Positions 46,412 through 54,844 of a stretch of 64,000 nt of DNA are shown one piece after another. The stretch covers positions 310,001-374,000 of the forward strand of contig NZ_JAPJBQ010000003.1 in assembly GCF_026421305.1 (NCBI RefSeq). Direction: 5' to 3'. Each line of letters starts with the position of its first letter. The stretch's first letter is position 1. The position numbers were made by a program, and so were the translations under genes. The notes below the pieces were generated by a model, which saw nothing but the letters and a program-made list of their open reading frames with translations, did no database searches and was not told the DNA's origin. The stretch comes from Dyella silvae. Lineage in GTDB: Bacteria > Pseudomonadota > Gammaproteobacteria > Xanthomonadales > Rhodanobacteraceae.

Positions 46412-46935
46412 TGATGGCTTTGCTCCGTGTGATGAAACGCCCACAGGCCGGCAGCCGCTCGCGCGCATGGCACGTACGCCGCAGCAGCGGTCATGCCCAG
46501 GCGGGCGTAGGCATGATCGAAGTGCTGGTGGCGGTGCTGATCATCGCCATTGCCTTCCTTGGCATCGCAGCATTGCAGGCCATGTCGCTGTCGACCAACA
46601 ACAGCGCCATGGCGCGAAGCATGGCGACGATGGCCAGCTACTCCATCTTGGATGCGATGCGGGCCGATCTGGGCAACGCCCGTGGCGGTGCCTACAACAC
46701 CAGCAAAGTCATCACCGCAGACAAGTGCCCTGATGGCACCGGCAGCATGGCGGCCGATCAGCTCAATCAGTGGTGCAAACAGCTGGGCGACAACCTGGGG
46801 CAGGTTGCCACCACCACCGGTGCCATCACTTGCTCCACGAGCGGTGATTGCACCGTCACCATCGAATTCAATGACATTCGCAAGGGCGCGGGTGGCACCA
46901 CGCTGCAGACTGTCAAGACCAGGGCCATCCTATGA
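46411..46935 (+). CDS. pilV: Type IV pilus minor pilin PilV
   Basis: 174 aa from the ATG overlapping the fimU stop. The leader ends AQAG, followed by VGMIEVLVAVLIIAIAFLG with Glu at +5, the usual PilV form of the prepilin motif. It belongs to the tip complex that primes pilus assembly. The 4-nt overlap with pilW indicates coupling. GTG codons upstream (46402, 46408) are alternative starts. Confidence 0.92.
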   Translation: MMALLRVMKRPQAGSRSRAWHVRRSSGHAQAGVGMIEVLVAVLIIAIAFLGIAALQAMSLSTNNSAMARSMATMASYSILDAMRADLGNARGGAYNTSKVITADKCPDGTGSMAADQLNQWCKQLGDNLGQVATTTGAITCSTSGDCTVTIEFNDIRKGAGGTTLQTVKTRAIL

Positions 46936-47933
46936 ACAAGTGTCAGTCGCATGGCCGGCAAAACTTGCGCTGGCTTGTTCGCGTGAGCCGGACATCCGGT
47001 TTTACGCTGGTCGAGTTGATGGTGGCGATGCTGCTCGGCCTGGTGGTGATTGCAGGCGTCGGCAGTCTGTTTCTTTCCAACCAACAGGTGTACCGCACCA
47101 ACAAGGCGTTGAGCGATGTGCAGGACAGCGCGCGCATTGCCTTTGAAATGATGGCTCGTGATGTCCGCGCAGCCGGACTCAGTGGTTGCGAGAACAGCGG
47201 CCGCGTGGCGAACGTCGTCAAAGGCGGCAACTGGTGGACGGATTGGAACAACGCCGTGAAAGGCTATGGCGCAGGGCAAACCGACCCTGTGGCTGGCGCG
47301 AACCGGTTGGCCGGCACCGACTCCCTCATGCTCCTCGGCGCTCAACCCAGCGGCCTGAGCGTAAAGGCCAATGCCGAGCCCACGGGTAGCTTCACGCTCA
47401 ACGAGTCGGCCACCAGTCTGCAGACGGGCGACATCATCCTGGTCTGCGACCCGGATCATGCCACGCTGGTGCAGGTGTCCGGCGTCAGCGGCACCACGCT
47501 CACGCATGACACCAGCGGCGCGCCCGGCAACTGCACCAAAGATCTGAACTATCCCACCGTGTGCAGCAGCACCAGCAGCTACGTGTTCGTGCCGAATTCG
47601 CAGATTGCCAAGTTGAACGCCTCGCACTGGTATGTGGGTAAAACCGCCAACGGCAGTTCGCTGTATCGCGCTTCGCTCACTACCGGTGCTAGCGGCGCTG
47701 CCACCGTAGTCGCCTCGGAGCTGGTGAGAGACGTCACGGGCCTCAGCTTGTCTTATCACCAGTCGGGTAATGCGGGCTTCGCTGCCGCGAGCGACATCAC
47801 TGACTGGAACAAGGTCGATGCTTTGCGCGCCACGCTGACCATCATCAGCACCGACCGTCGCGCGGGTACAAGCGCCAAGCCAGTGACTCGCAGCTTTACC
47901 ACCACCACCACCATACGTAACAGGGTGCGCTGA
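46932..47933 (+). CDS. pilW: Type IV pilus minor pilin PilW
   Basis: 333 aa. The prepilin leader ends at G23, followed by FTLVELMVAMLLGLVVIAG with +5 Glu; the large C-terminal globular domain is Ser/Thr/Asn-rich with several Cys. PilW links the minor pilin complex to PilX and PilY1. It starts inside pilV (ATGA) and pilX begins one base after its stop. Confidence 0.93.
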   Translation: MNKCQSHGRQNLRWLVRVSRTSGFTLVELMVAMLLGLVVIAGVGSLFLSNQQVYRTNKALSDVQDSARIAFEMMARDVRAAGLSGCENSGRVANVVKGGNWWTDWNNAVKGYGAGQTDPVAGANRLAGTDSLMLLGAQPSGLSVKANAEPTGSFTLNESATSLQTGDIILVCDPDHATLVQVSGVSGTTLTHDTSGAPGNCTKDLNYPTVCSSTSSYVFVPNSQIAKLNASHWYVGKTANGSSLYRASLTTGASGAATVVASELVRDVTGLSLSYHQSGNAGFAAASDITDWNKVDALRATLTIISTDRRAGTSAKPVTRSFTTTTTIRNRVR

Positions 47934-47934
47934 C

Positions 47935-48531
47935 ATGCTGACCCGCCGACATCGCGCAAATTCACATCGCTCCGCCACGTCATCCGGACAGAAAGGCATT
48001 GCCCTGGTGGTTGCCCTGATCCTGCTGGTGGTGATCACCCTGGTTGGTTTTGCCGCCGTACGCGGCACGCTGATGCAGCAGAAAATGGCGGCCAATCTTC
48101 ACGACCGTCAGCTGGCGTTTCAGAACGCCGAAGCGGCCCTGCGCGCCGCCGCACTGCGCATTGAGAAAAATCCGGACGAGATCGCACGCAATTGCCAGGC
48201 CGGCGGTGTGATGTGCCAGTCCAATCCTTTCAACGATCCCAATCTGGATGGCACCAAGATCATCACGGTGTCATCAGGCACGGACGATGGCCAGTACACC
48301 GCCAGCGCGCTGGCCACAGGGCAGCCGCAGTACGTGATCGAGAACATGGGCAACTGGCAGGACCCCAACTCCAGCACGGGTTACGACCAAAGCGCCAATG
48401 CGCATAACTACGGCGCGCAGGGCCTTTCCACGTCCGTGGTGTTCTATCGCATTACCGCGCGCAGCGGCAAACCGGAAGCTGCGGGATCCCGCGCCGTCGT
48501 CACACTGCAAGCCATGATCAAGCAGGGCTGA
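47935..48531 (+). CDS. pilX: Type IV pilus minor pilin PilX
   Basis: 198 aa. The leader ends QKG, followed by IALVVALILLVVITLVGFAAVRG. There is no Glu at +5, as in PilX/GspK-type initiators that sit at the very tip. MQQKMAANLHDRQLAFQNAEAALRAA is the family-typical helical extension. It pairs with the following PilY1. Confidence 0.93.
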   Translation: MLTRRHRANSHRSATSSGQKGIALVVALILLVVITLVGFAAVRGTLMQQKMAANLHDRQLAFQNAEAALRAAALRIEKNPDEIARNCQAGGVMCQSNPFNDPNLDGTKIITVSSGTDDGQYTASALATGQPQYVIENMGNWQDPNSSTGYDQSANAHNYGAQGLSTSVVFYRITARSGKPEAAGSRAVVTLQAMIKQG

Positions 48532-48593
48532 TCATCCACCTTCAGGCAGAGCGGCTGCGTTTTGCGGCCGCTTCATTCGAGAGCAACTTCGAC

Positions 48594-51500
48594 ATGAATA
48601 ACGCATTGCTTCAACGAAGCAGGGTCGCTGGCGTCATGAGCCGGCTGCTGTGCATGAGCCTGGTGGTCTTTGCCACGGGTATGGCCAGTACGCCAGCCGG
48701 GGCGGCCAGTGTGGGTGTCGATCAGTCGCCGCTGACCATTCAGCGCTCCTTGCCGCCGAACATTGTGCTGATGCTCGACGACTCCGGCTCGATGGCATGG
48801 AACTACATGCCCGACTGGACCTATCTTAACAACACCACGAATAACGACGCGCTGATCAACGCCAACAACAACGGTGTTTACTACAACCCGGCGATCACCT
48901 ATCTGCCGCCTCCCACGGCGGACGGCAAGGGCACGTATCTTGCGCCAACGGGGCTGACCAGCACCTGGGCCGATGGTTTTGCGGCGACCAAGGCCACGGT
49001 GGATCTGACTAACTACACCGGTAGCTACGAGACCGACAACCGCATCTTTTTTTCGCCGACGACGTCAAAGACGACATCGAACGTCAGAAACAGTTCGGCC
49101 TGCGATACCTTGAAGTCCAATGACAGTAAGGCCATCGCTAACAGCTACGACGCCCAGACGAAAATCTGCACGCTGATCTACCGCTCAAGCACCAATGCCT
49201 TCCAGTATTCGACAGGGCCAGCGGCAGGGCCTTATGTCGTGCGGTTCGTGGCGGACACAAGCTGCACCGGTATTTCCAACTGTGTCGTGGCATCCGATGT
49301 CAGTGGCACGGCGGCCCCGAAAGGCGTTGCAGCCGGCACGAACATCGCCAACTGGTTTGCCTTCTATCACACCCGCATTCTGATGGCTAAGTCAGGCCTG
49401 ATGAACGCCTTCTCTGGCGTCAACGCAAACTATCGTGTTGGATTCGGCTCGATTGACGGCGGCGGCAGCGGTAACTCCAACTACCTGAATCTGCCCGGGG
49501 GCAAGACCGCTTCCCCCACCACCTTGTACTCGTATACCGACGGCTATAACGGTGGCAAGAACTATATCGCCATGGTGCAGCCTTTCGGCGACGGAACCAG
49601 TACGACAGATCAGAAGAACGCATTCTGGACCTGGGTGGCCAACGCCAAGGCCTCGGGTGGTACGCCCTTGCGTCAGGCATTGGATGCGGTAGGCACGTAC
49701 TACCAGCAGGATCAGCCGTGGAAGACCATGTCGACGGACCCTGATCCCACCGTGACGACAGAGCTCGCCTGTCGACAGTCCTACACCATCCTCACCACCG
49801 ACGGTTTTTGGAACGACAGCACCACCGGCGCGGGCGACGTGGACAGCATTGCCGGCACCAAGATCACCGGCCCCAATGGCAAGAATTACACCTATCAGCC
49901 GGTTGCGCCGTACAAGGATGGCGTGAAGGACACGCTGGCCGACTACGCCATGAAGTACTGGGCGAAGGATCTGCGCCCGAATACCGACAACCTCGTGCCA
50001 TCCAGCGATGAGGATCCGGCGTTCTGGCAGCACATGACCACCTTCACACTTGGTCTCGGTTTCACGCCGACGGGCATCGCGCCGACGGGCACCACCATCG
50101 ACAAGATCTTCAAGTGGGCCAATGGCGGCGACGCCATCACGGGTTTCAGCTGGCCCACGCCTTCATCTAACAACATCAACAACATCGCAGACCTGGCGCA
50201 CGCCGCGGTCAACGGTCACGGTGGCTTCTATTCCGCAACCTCTCCCGAAGCCTTTACCAGCGGCCTTCGCGACGCGTTGAAGCGCGCCACGGCGCGTGTG
50301 GGTACCGGCGCCAGCCTTGCGGCCAATTCCACGCAGCTGCAAACCGGCACGGTGGCGTATCAGGCCAACTACTACACGGCCAAGTGGAAGGGCGACCTGA
50401 AAGCGCTTGCGATCAATTCCACCACGGGCGCCATTGCAACGTCGCCGACGTGGACGGCGGCCGCCATGATGCCGGCGGCGGCCAAGCGAAACATCTATAC
50501 CTACAATCCTGATACCACGAGCTATGTCGCCTTTGCGACGGATAGCAGCGGTAGCATGCCGTCGTTGGGCAGCGCGCAGCTGAAGGCATTGGGCAGCGAC
50601 ACGGCCAGTCAGGTAGTGATGCTCAACTACCTGCGCGGCGACAAGTCAAATGAGCAGGTCAACAACGGGAAGCTTCGTAGTCGCGATACGCCGCTGGGCG
50701 ATATCGTGAATTCTCAGCCGGTGTATGTGGGGGCGCCGTTGCCCAATCAGTTCAACCGGCAGCAATTCACCGGTTCGACCGAATTTCCCCAGTTTGCGAA
50801 CGATAACGTCAAGCGTACGGGGCTCATTTATGTAGCCTCGAACGACGGCATGCTGCATGCCTTCAATGCCAGCACCGGCGTCGAAACCTTTGCGTACCTT
50901 CCGGGTGCGGTCATCACGAGCAACATCAAGGACCTGTCCAGTACCGACTACGGCTCCGATGCACTCGCGCATCAGTTCTTCAACGATGGCGAGCTGGCGG
51001 TCGCTGATGTCTATATGTCGGGTGTCTGGAAAACCGTGCTGGTAGGAGCCACCGGCCGTGGCCTGGCCAAAGCGGTTTATGCACTGGACATCACCGACCC
51101 GGCCAACATCAAGTTTCTGTGGGAGCGATCGGCCGGCGATGGCCTGACCAATAGCACCTACATCGGCCAGATGACGGGCAAGCCGGTGATTGCACAAACG
51201 GCCGACAAGACCTGGTCGGTATTGATGGGCAATGGTTACAACAGTTCAGCGGGTGCACCGGCCCTTCTGCAGTTTTCCATGGCTGACGGCGCACTCGATG
51301 TACACAAGACCACCGGAACCACCGGGCTTGCTGCGCCGGCCGTGTGGATCGACCCCGCGGGCAAGGGTGTGAGCTCGATCGCCTATGCGGGCGATGCGGA
51401 AGGCAATGTGTGGTCTTTCGTCATCAACACGGGCAGCGACTCGACAACGGCCACCCCGGCGAGCGATGGTGTCCTGCTGTACGTCGCAAAAGATGCCAAG

Positions 51501-52214
51501 GGCAACCTGCAGCCCATCACCGGCGGCATGCTTGCCGGGCGTGACTCCATGTCGAATGTGTGGCTGTTCTTCGGCACCGGCAAGTATCTGGCAACCCCCG
51601 ATCTGAAGGACAAGAGCACCCAGAGCTGGTACGGGCTTATCGTCAAGGCAACCGGTACGGACTACCCCGCCATTGACGCCAGCATGGACCGCAAGTCGCT
51701 GGCGCAGCGCGCGATCACCTCGGAAGTGGCCGGTTCCAACAGCACGCTGGCCGCACGCAGCATTACCGGTTCGTCGTCGGCGAGTAGCATGACCAAAAAG
51801 TCGGGCTGGTATATCGACCTGACGTCGCCACTCAATGGCGCGGAAGGCGAGCGAGTGGTTACGCCCAATCAGTTCCAGGGCAACATGCTGCTGGTCACCA
51901 CGCGCATTCCCAAGGCGACGGACGTCTGCAATCCGTCCGGTGGCGGCTGGATCATGGCGGTCAACCCGTTCACCGGCACCAGCCCTTCGTCGAGCTTCTT
52001 CGACACCAATGGCGACGGCAAGATCGACGCCTCCGATAACGCCGGCGACCAACCAGCGGCAGGTGTGGGCTTCGGCTCGCTGCCCAATAACCCGATCTTC
52101 GTGGGCGGCAGCATGCTGGTGAGCTTTGACAACGGTAGTACCAGCAGCATCCAGACGTCCGGCTCGAAGGGTGGTTTCAACCGCGTTTCCTGGCGCGAAG
52201 TGATTGACCTGTGA
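48594..52214 (+). CDS. pilY1: Type IV pilus tip adhesin / mechanosensor PilY1
   Basis: 1206 aa. Signal peptide (about 1-38, cleavage near AGAAS). The N-terminal von Willebrand A-like domain has a MIDAS D62-x-S64-x-S66 in LDDSGSM, a Thr in GGTPLRQAL and a later TTDGFWND. The C-terminal half is a PilY1 beta-propeller domain (VASNDGMLHAF and GDAEGNVWSF blades). An EF-hand-like calcium loop DTNGDGKID starts at about 1137. It is rich in Asn, Ser, Thr and Gly as expected of an exported adhesin. It sits at the pilus tip and takes part in surface sensing and calcium-dependent twitching. Follows pilX; its stop is 12 nt before pilE. Confidence 0.95.
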   Translation: MNNALLQRSRVAGVMSRLLCMSLVVFATGMASTPAGAASVGVDQSPLTIQRSLPPNIVLMLDDSGSMAWNYMPDWTYLNNTTNNDALINANNNGVYYNPAITYLPPPTADGKGTYLAPTGLTSTWADGFAATKATVDLTNYTGSYETDNRIFFSPTTSKTTSNVRNSSACDTLKSNDSKAIANSYDAQTKICTLIYRSSTNAFQYSTGPAAGPYVVRFVADTSCTGISNCVVASDVSGTAAPKGVAAGTNIANWFAFYHTRILMAKSGLMNAFSGVNANYRVGFGSIDGGGSGNSNYLNLPGGKTASPTTLYSYTDGYNGGKNYIAMVQPFGDGTSTTDQKNAFWTWVANAKASGGTPLRQALDAVGTYYQQDQPWKTMSTDPDPTVTTELACRQSYTILTTDGFWNDSTTGAGDVDSIAGTKITGPNGKNYTYQPVAPYKDGVKDTLADYAMKYWAKDLRPNTDNLVPSSDEDPAFWQHMTTFTLGLGFTPTGIAPTGTTIDKIFKWANGGDAITGFSWPTPSSNNINNIADLAHAAVNGHGGFYSATSPEAFTSGLRDALKRATARVGTGASLAANSTQLQTGTVAYQANYYTAKWKGDLKALAINSTTGAIATSPTWTAAAMMPAAAKRNIYTYNPDTTSYVAFATDSSGSMPSLGSAQLKALGSDTASQVVMLNYLRGDKSNEQVNNGKLRSRDTPLGDIVNSQPVYVGAPLPNQFNRQQFTGSTEFPQFANDNVKRTGLIYVASNDGMLHAFNASTGVETFAYLPGAVITSNIKDLSSTDYGSDALAHQFFNDGELAVADVYMSGVWKTVLVGATGRGLAKAVYALDITDPANIKFLWERSAGDGLTNSTYIGQMTGKPVIAQTADKTWSVLMGNGYNSSAGAPALLQFSMADGALDVHKTTGTTGLAAPAVWIDPAGKGVSSIAYAGDAEGNVWSFVINTGSDSTTATPASDGVLLYVAKDAKGNLQPITGGMLAGRDSMSNVWLFFGTGKYLATPDLKDKSTQSWYGLIVKATGTDYPAIDASMDRKSLAQRAITSEVAGSNSTLAARSITGSSSASSMTKKSGWYIDLTSPLNGAEGERVVTPNQFQGNMLLVTTRIPKATDVCNPSGGGWIMAVNPFTGTSPSSSFFDTNGDGKIDASDNAGDQPAAGVGFGSLPNNPIFVGGSMLVSFDNGSTSSIQTSGSKGGFNRVSWREVIDL

Positions 52215-52225
52215 GGCGGCCACCC

Positions 52226-52723
52226 ATGACTACTCATCAGCAGAAAACCAAAGTGATGATGCGCGGTATGAATCAGGCGTTGGCGCGCAATGTTGCGCAC
52301 ACGAGGCGCAGCGTGGGCTTCACGCTGATCGAGATGATGATCGTGGTGGCTATCGTCGCCATCCTCGCGGCCATCGCCGTACCGTCGTACACCTCTTACA
52401 TCACCAAAACCAAGCGCGTGGCGGCGCAAGGCTGCCTGTCGCAAATTGCCGGTTACATGGAACGCTACTACACCACCAACCTGCGCTATGACCAGGACGC
52501 AAGCAAGGTAGCTAATCCGTATCCGATGCCCGACTGCGCCGGTGCTGCGCAAACCGGTGACAGCTACGACTACCCCGCACCCGCGGGTGCGGCGTTGACC
52601 GCCACGGCCTATACCATTACCGCAGTGCCCAAAGGCGCTCAGCAAAAACGCGATACGAAGTGCGGCACGCTCTCGCTGGATCAGACGGGTCAGCGGAGTG
52701 CAGCCACTCAGGGTTGCTGGTGA
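52226..52723 (+). CDS. pilE: Type IV minor pilin PilE
   Basis: 165 aa from the ATG at 52226, with GAGG about 9 nt upstream. The prepilin cleavage site is G31/F32 in VGFTLIEMMIVVAIVAILAAIAVPSY with +5 Glu. The 31-aa leader is long for a type IVa pilin; internal ATGs at 52256, 52259 and 52268 would shorten it to about 17-21. The C-terminal Cys pair forms the D-region loop. It is the last gene of the operon; its 3' end is followed by the hairpin at 52807-52838. Confidence 0.92.
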   Translation: MTTHQQKTKVMMRGMNQALARNVAHTRRSVGFTLIEMMIVVAIVAILAAIAVPSYTSYITKTKRVAAQGCLSQIAGYMERYYTTNLRYDQDASKVANPYPMPDCAGAAQTGDSYDYPAPAGAALTATAYTITAVPKGAQQKRDTKCGTLSLDQTGQRSAATQGCW

Positions 52724-52806
52724 GGCGATTTAGTACGGTGTTGATGCTCGTGATGACCGCGGGTGTGCGAGGCCATCTCGGCAACGCGTGACACGTCTGC
52801 TTTTTC

Positions 52807-52838
52807 CCCGTCATTCCGGCCTGCGCCGGAATGACGGG
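52807..52838. terminator. Palindromic repeat / terminator between pilE and recD
   Basis: A 14-bp perfect stem cccgtcattccggc / gccggaatgacggg with a 4-nt loop. On its left side TTTTT on the plus strand becomes AAAAA for the minus strand, so it is not a classical terminator for recD. The GTCATTCCGGC sequence belongs to the same broad class as the GTCATCCC repeats. Confidence 0.7.
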
Positions 52839-52846
52839 TCAGGACG

Positions 52847-54844
52847 CTACTCTGCAACCGCCATCTTTTGCGCCCGATCCAGCGCATGCAGCAGTCCCGA
52901 TTGACGGCGGCTCTGGTTGCCCACGCAGTAAGTGACGGTGTCGGGTAGCGCGAGCAGCGTAAACCAGCGCTTCGCACGCGTAATACCTGTGTAAAGCAGT
53001 TCACGGGTCAACACCGGCCCTGATTCGCCCGGCAGCACCAACGCAGCGTGCTCGAATTCCGAGCCCTGCGATTTATGCACGGTCATGGCGTACACCGTTT
53101 CCCGCTCGCCCAGACGGGCGGGGTGCACGAAACGGATACGAGGCGTGGCATCGCCAGCCTGGCCAGCTACCTCGAACGCCACGCGCAGTTGCAGCGCACC
53201 TGTGTCATCAGGCACGCGCAACGCGATACCCACGTCGCCATTCATCAGGCCCAGACCGTAGTCGTTGCGGGTCACCATCACGGGCCGGCCTTCGTACCAT
53301 TCGCGGCTGGCATCGATCAGCCCTGCCAGATGCAGGATGCCGGCGATCTGCCGGTTGAGCCCTTCGGCGCCGAACGGGCCTTGCCGCAGAGCGCACAGGA
53401 GCTGGAAGCTGCCAAAGGCATGCAATACACCTTGCGCCCAGGTCTCGAATGCTGGCGCACCTTCGCGTGCATGCGGCCGTTGCTCGCGCAACCCTTCGAG
53501 ATAATGGCGATAACCCTGGGGCTGCGAACCATCGGCATGGGCGGCGAAGCGGCTTGCGCCGCCATGCAACACCAAGTCGGTCAGGCTGCTGGCATCGGCA
53601 GTCTTGTTGGCCCATGCAATATCGGTGTGTGAGCCGCCCAGCCATTGCAGGGCTTTAACCGCATCGCCCTCATTGACCTGTTGTGCGAGCTGGCCAATGC
53701 CGCTGTCCACGCCGAAGCGGTGACTGTGGCGCAGCATGGCAACGTGCTGGTCCAGCGGCGTCGTGTCGGACTGTGTCCAGGCATCGACGCGATCGCCCGT
53801 GGTGTCGAGTAACCATTGCGCGGTCTCGCCACTGTAGTGACCCGCGTCAGCACGGTGGCAAAGATCGCCCAGTACCGCGCCGGCCTCCACGGATGAAAGC
53901 TGGTCCTTGTCGCCGAGCAAAATCAGCCGTGCATCATCGGGCAGGGCGGCGAGCACGGCAGACATCATCTCCAGGTCGATCATCGACGCTTCGTCGATGA
54001 CAAGCACATCGAGATGCAGTGGATGACTGCTGTCATGACGGAAGCGGCGCGAGTCAGGGCGCGCGCCCAGCAGCCGGTGCAATGTATCCACCTTGCTGGG
54101 GATGGTGGCCCGTACTGCATCGTCCACATCAAGCTGCGCAATCTGCGTGCTGATCGACGCCTGCAGGCGCGCGGCCGCCTTGCCGGTAGGCGCCGCGAGG
54201 CGAATCCGCAGCGCGCGCGCCTGTTCCTTCCACTGCAACGTTTGCAGCAACCCCAGCAAACGTACGACGGTGGTGGTCTTGCCGGTACCGGGGCCGCCGG
54301 TAATCACGGTGAACGCGCCGCGTGCCGCCAGCGCAGACGCTACGCGCTGCCAATCGGGGCCGCTCGTGTTCGCTGATGGAAAGAGCCGTGCAAGCTGCTC
54401 CGGCAGATGGGCAGGCGCCGTGTGGGAAGTCGCCAGCCGCGTGCTGATGGCCTGCGCGACACGCTGCTCGTGATTCCAGTAGCGGCGCAGATACAAACGG
54501 CTGCCATCCAGCACCAGTGGCGAGCTCGTGCGTTGGCGATCTTCAGCGGCAGCAATAAGCGTTGAGCGGGTCAGCCCCGCCATGTCGGCCGTTGCCGCGT
54601 GCAGCAACGTGCGCCAGCTGGCAGGCCATGCGGCTTCCTCGGCCAGCGGCTCCCACATCGCCAGATCCAGACACAAATGGCCATCGGCTTGCTGGCGGCT
54701 GGTGAGTGCGCCAAGCAGCGGCAGCATGGTGGCGGCGCTTGCATCTTCGGCCGCGAGAAAGTGGGCGAATGCCACATCCAACGGGCGCAGCAGGTCGCGT
54801 TCGACGGCTTGATGCAGAGGGGCAAGTCGTTGATCAGGCTGCAT
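52847..54844 (-). CDS. recD: Exodeoxyribonuclease V alpha subunit
   Basis: 665 aa. The SF1B helicase has Walker A GGPGTGKTT at 183-191, Walker B VLVIDEASMID, motif GDKDQL and C-terminal motif YAMTVHKSQGSEF, plus GITRAKRW at the end. It is the fast 5'-3' motor of RecBCD. The ATG at 54844 overlaps the recB stop by 11 nt. Order on the minus strand is recC-recB-recD. The start was chosen over one 14 codons upstream because of the overlap with the recB coding end and family length. Confidence 0.95.
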   Translation of the reverse strand: MQPDQRLAPLHQAVERDLLRPLDVAFAHFLAAEDASAATMLPLLGALTSRQQADGHLCLDLAMWEPLAEEAAWPASWRTLLHAATADMAGLTRSTLIAAAEDRQRTSSPLVLDGSRLYLRRYWNHEQRVAQAISTRLATSHTAPAHLPEQLARLFPSANTSGPDWQRVASALAARGAFTVITGGPGTGKTTTVVRLLGLLQTLQWKEQARALRIRLAAPTGKAAARLQASISTQIAQLDVDDAVRATIPSKVDTLHRLLGARPDSRRFRHDSSHPLHLDVLVIDEASMIDLEMMSAVLAALPDDARLILLGDKDQLSSVEAGAVLGDLCHRADAGHYSGETAQWLLDTTGDRVDAWTQSDTTPLDQHVAMLRHSHRFGVDSGIGQLAQQVNEGDAVKALQWLGGSHTDIAWANKTADASSLTDLVLHGGASRFAAHADGSQPQGYRHYLEGLREQRPHAREGAPAFETWAQGVLHAFGSFQLLCALRQGPFGAEGLNRQIAGILHLAGLIDASREWYEGRPVMVTRNDYGLGLMNGDVGIALRVPDDTGALQLRVAFEVAGQAGDATPRIRFVHPARLGERETVYAMTVHKSQGSEFEHAALVLPGESGPVLTRELLYTGITRAKRWFTLLALPDTVTYCVGNQSRRQSGLLHALDRAQKMAVAE

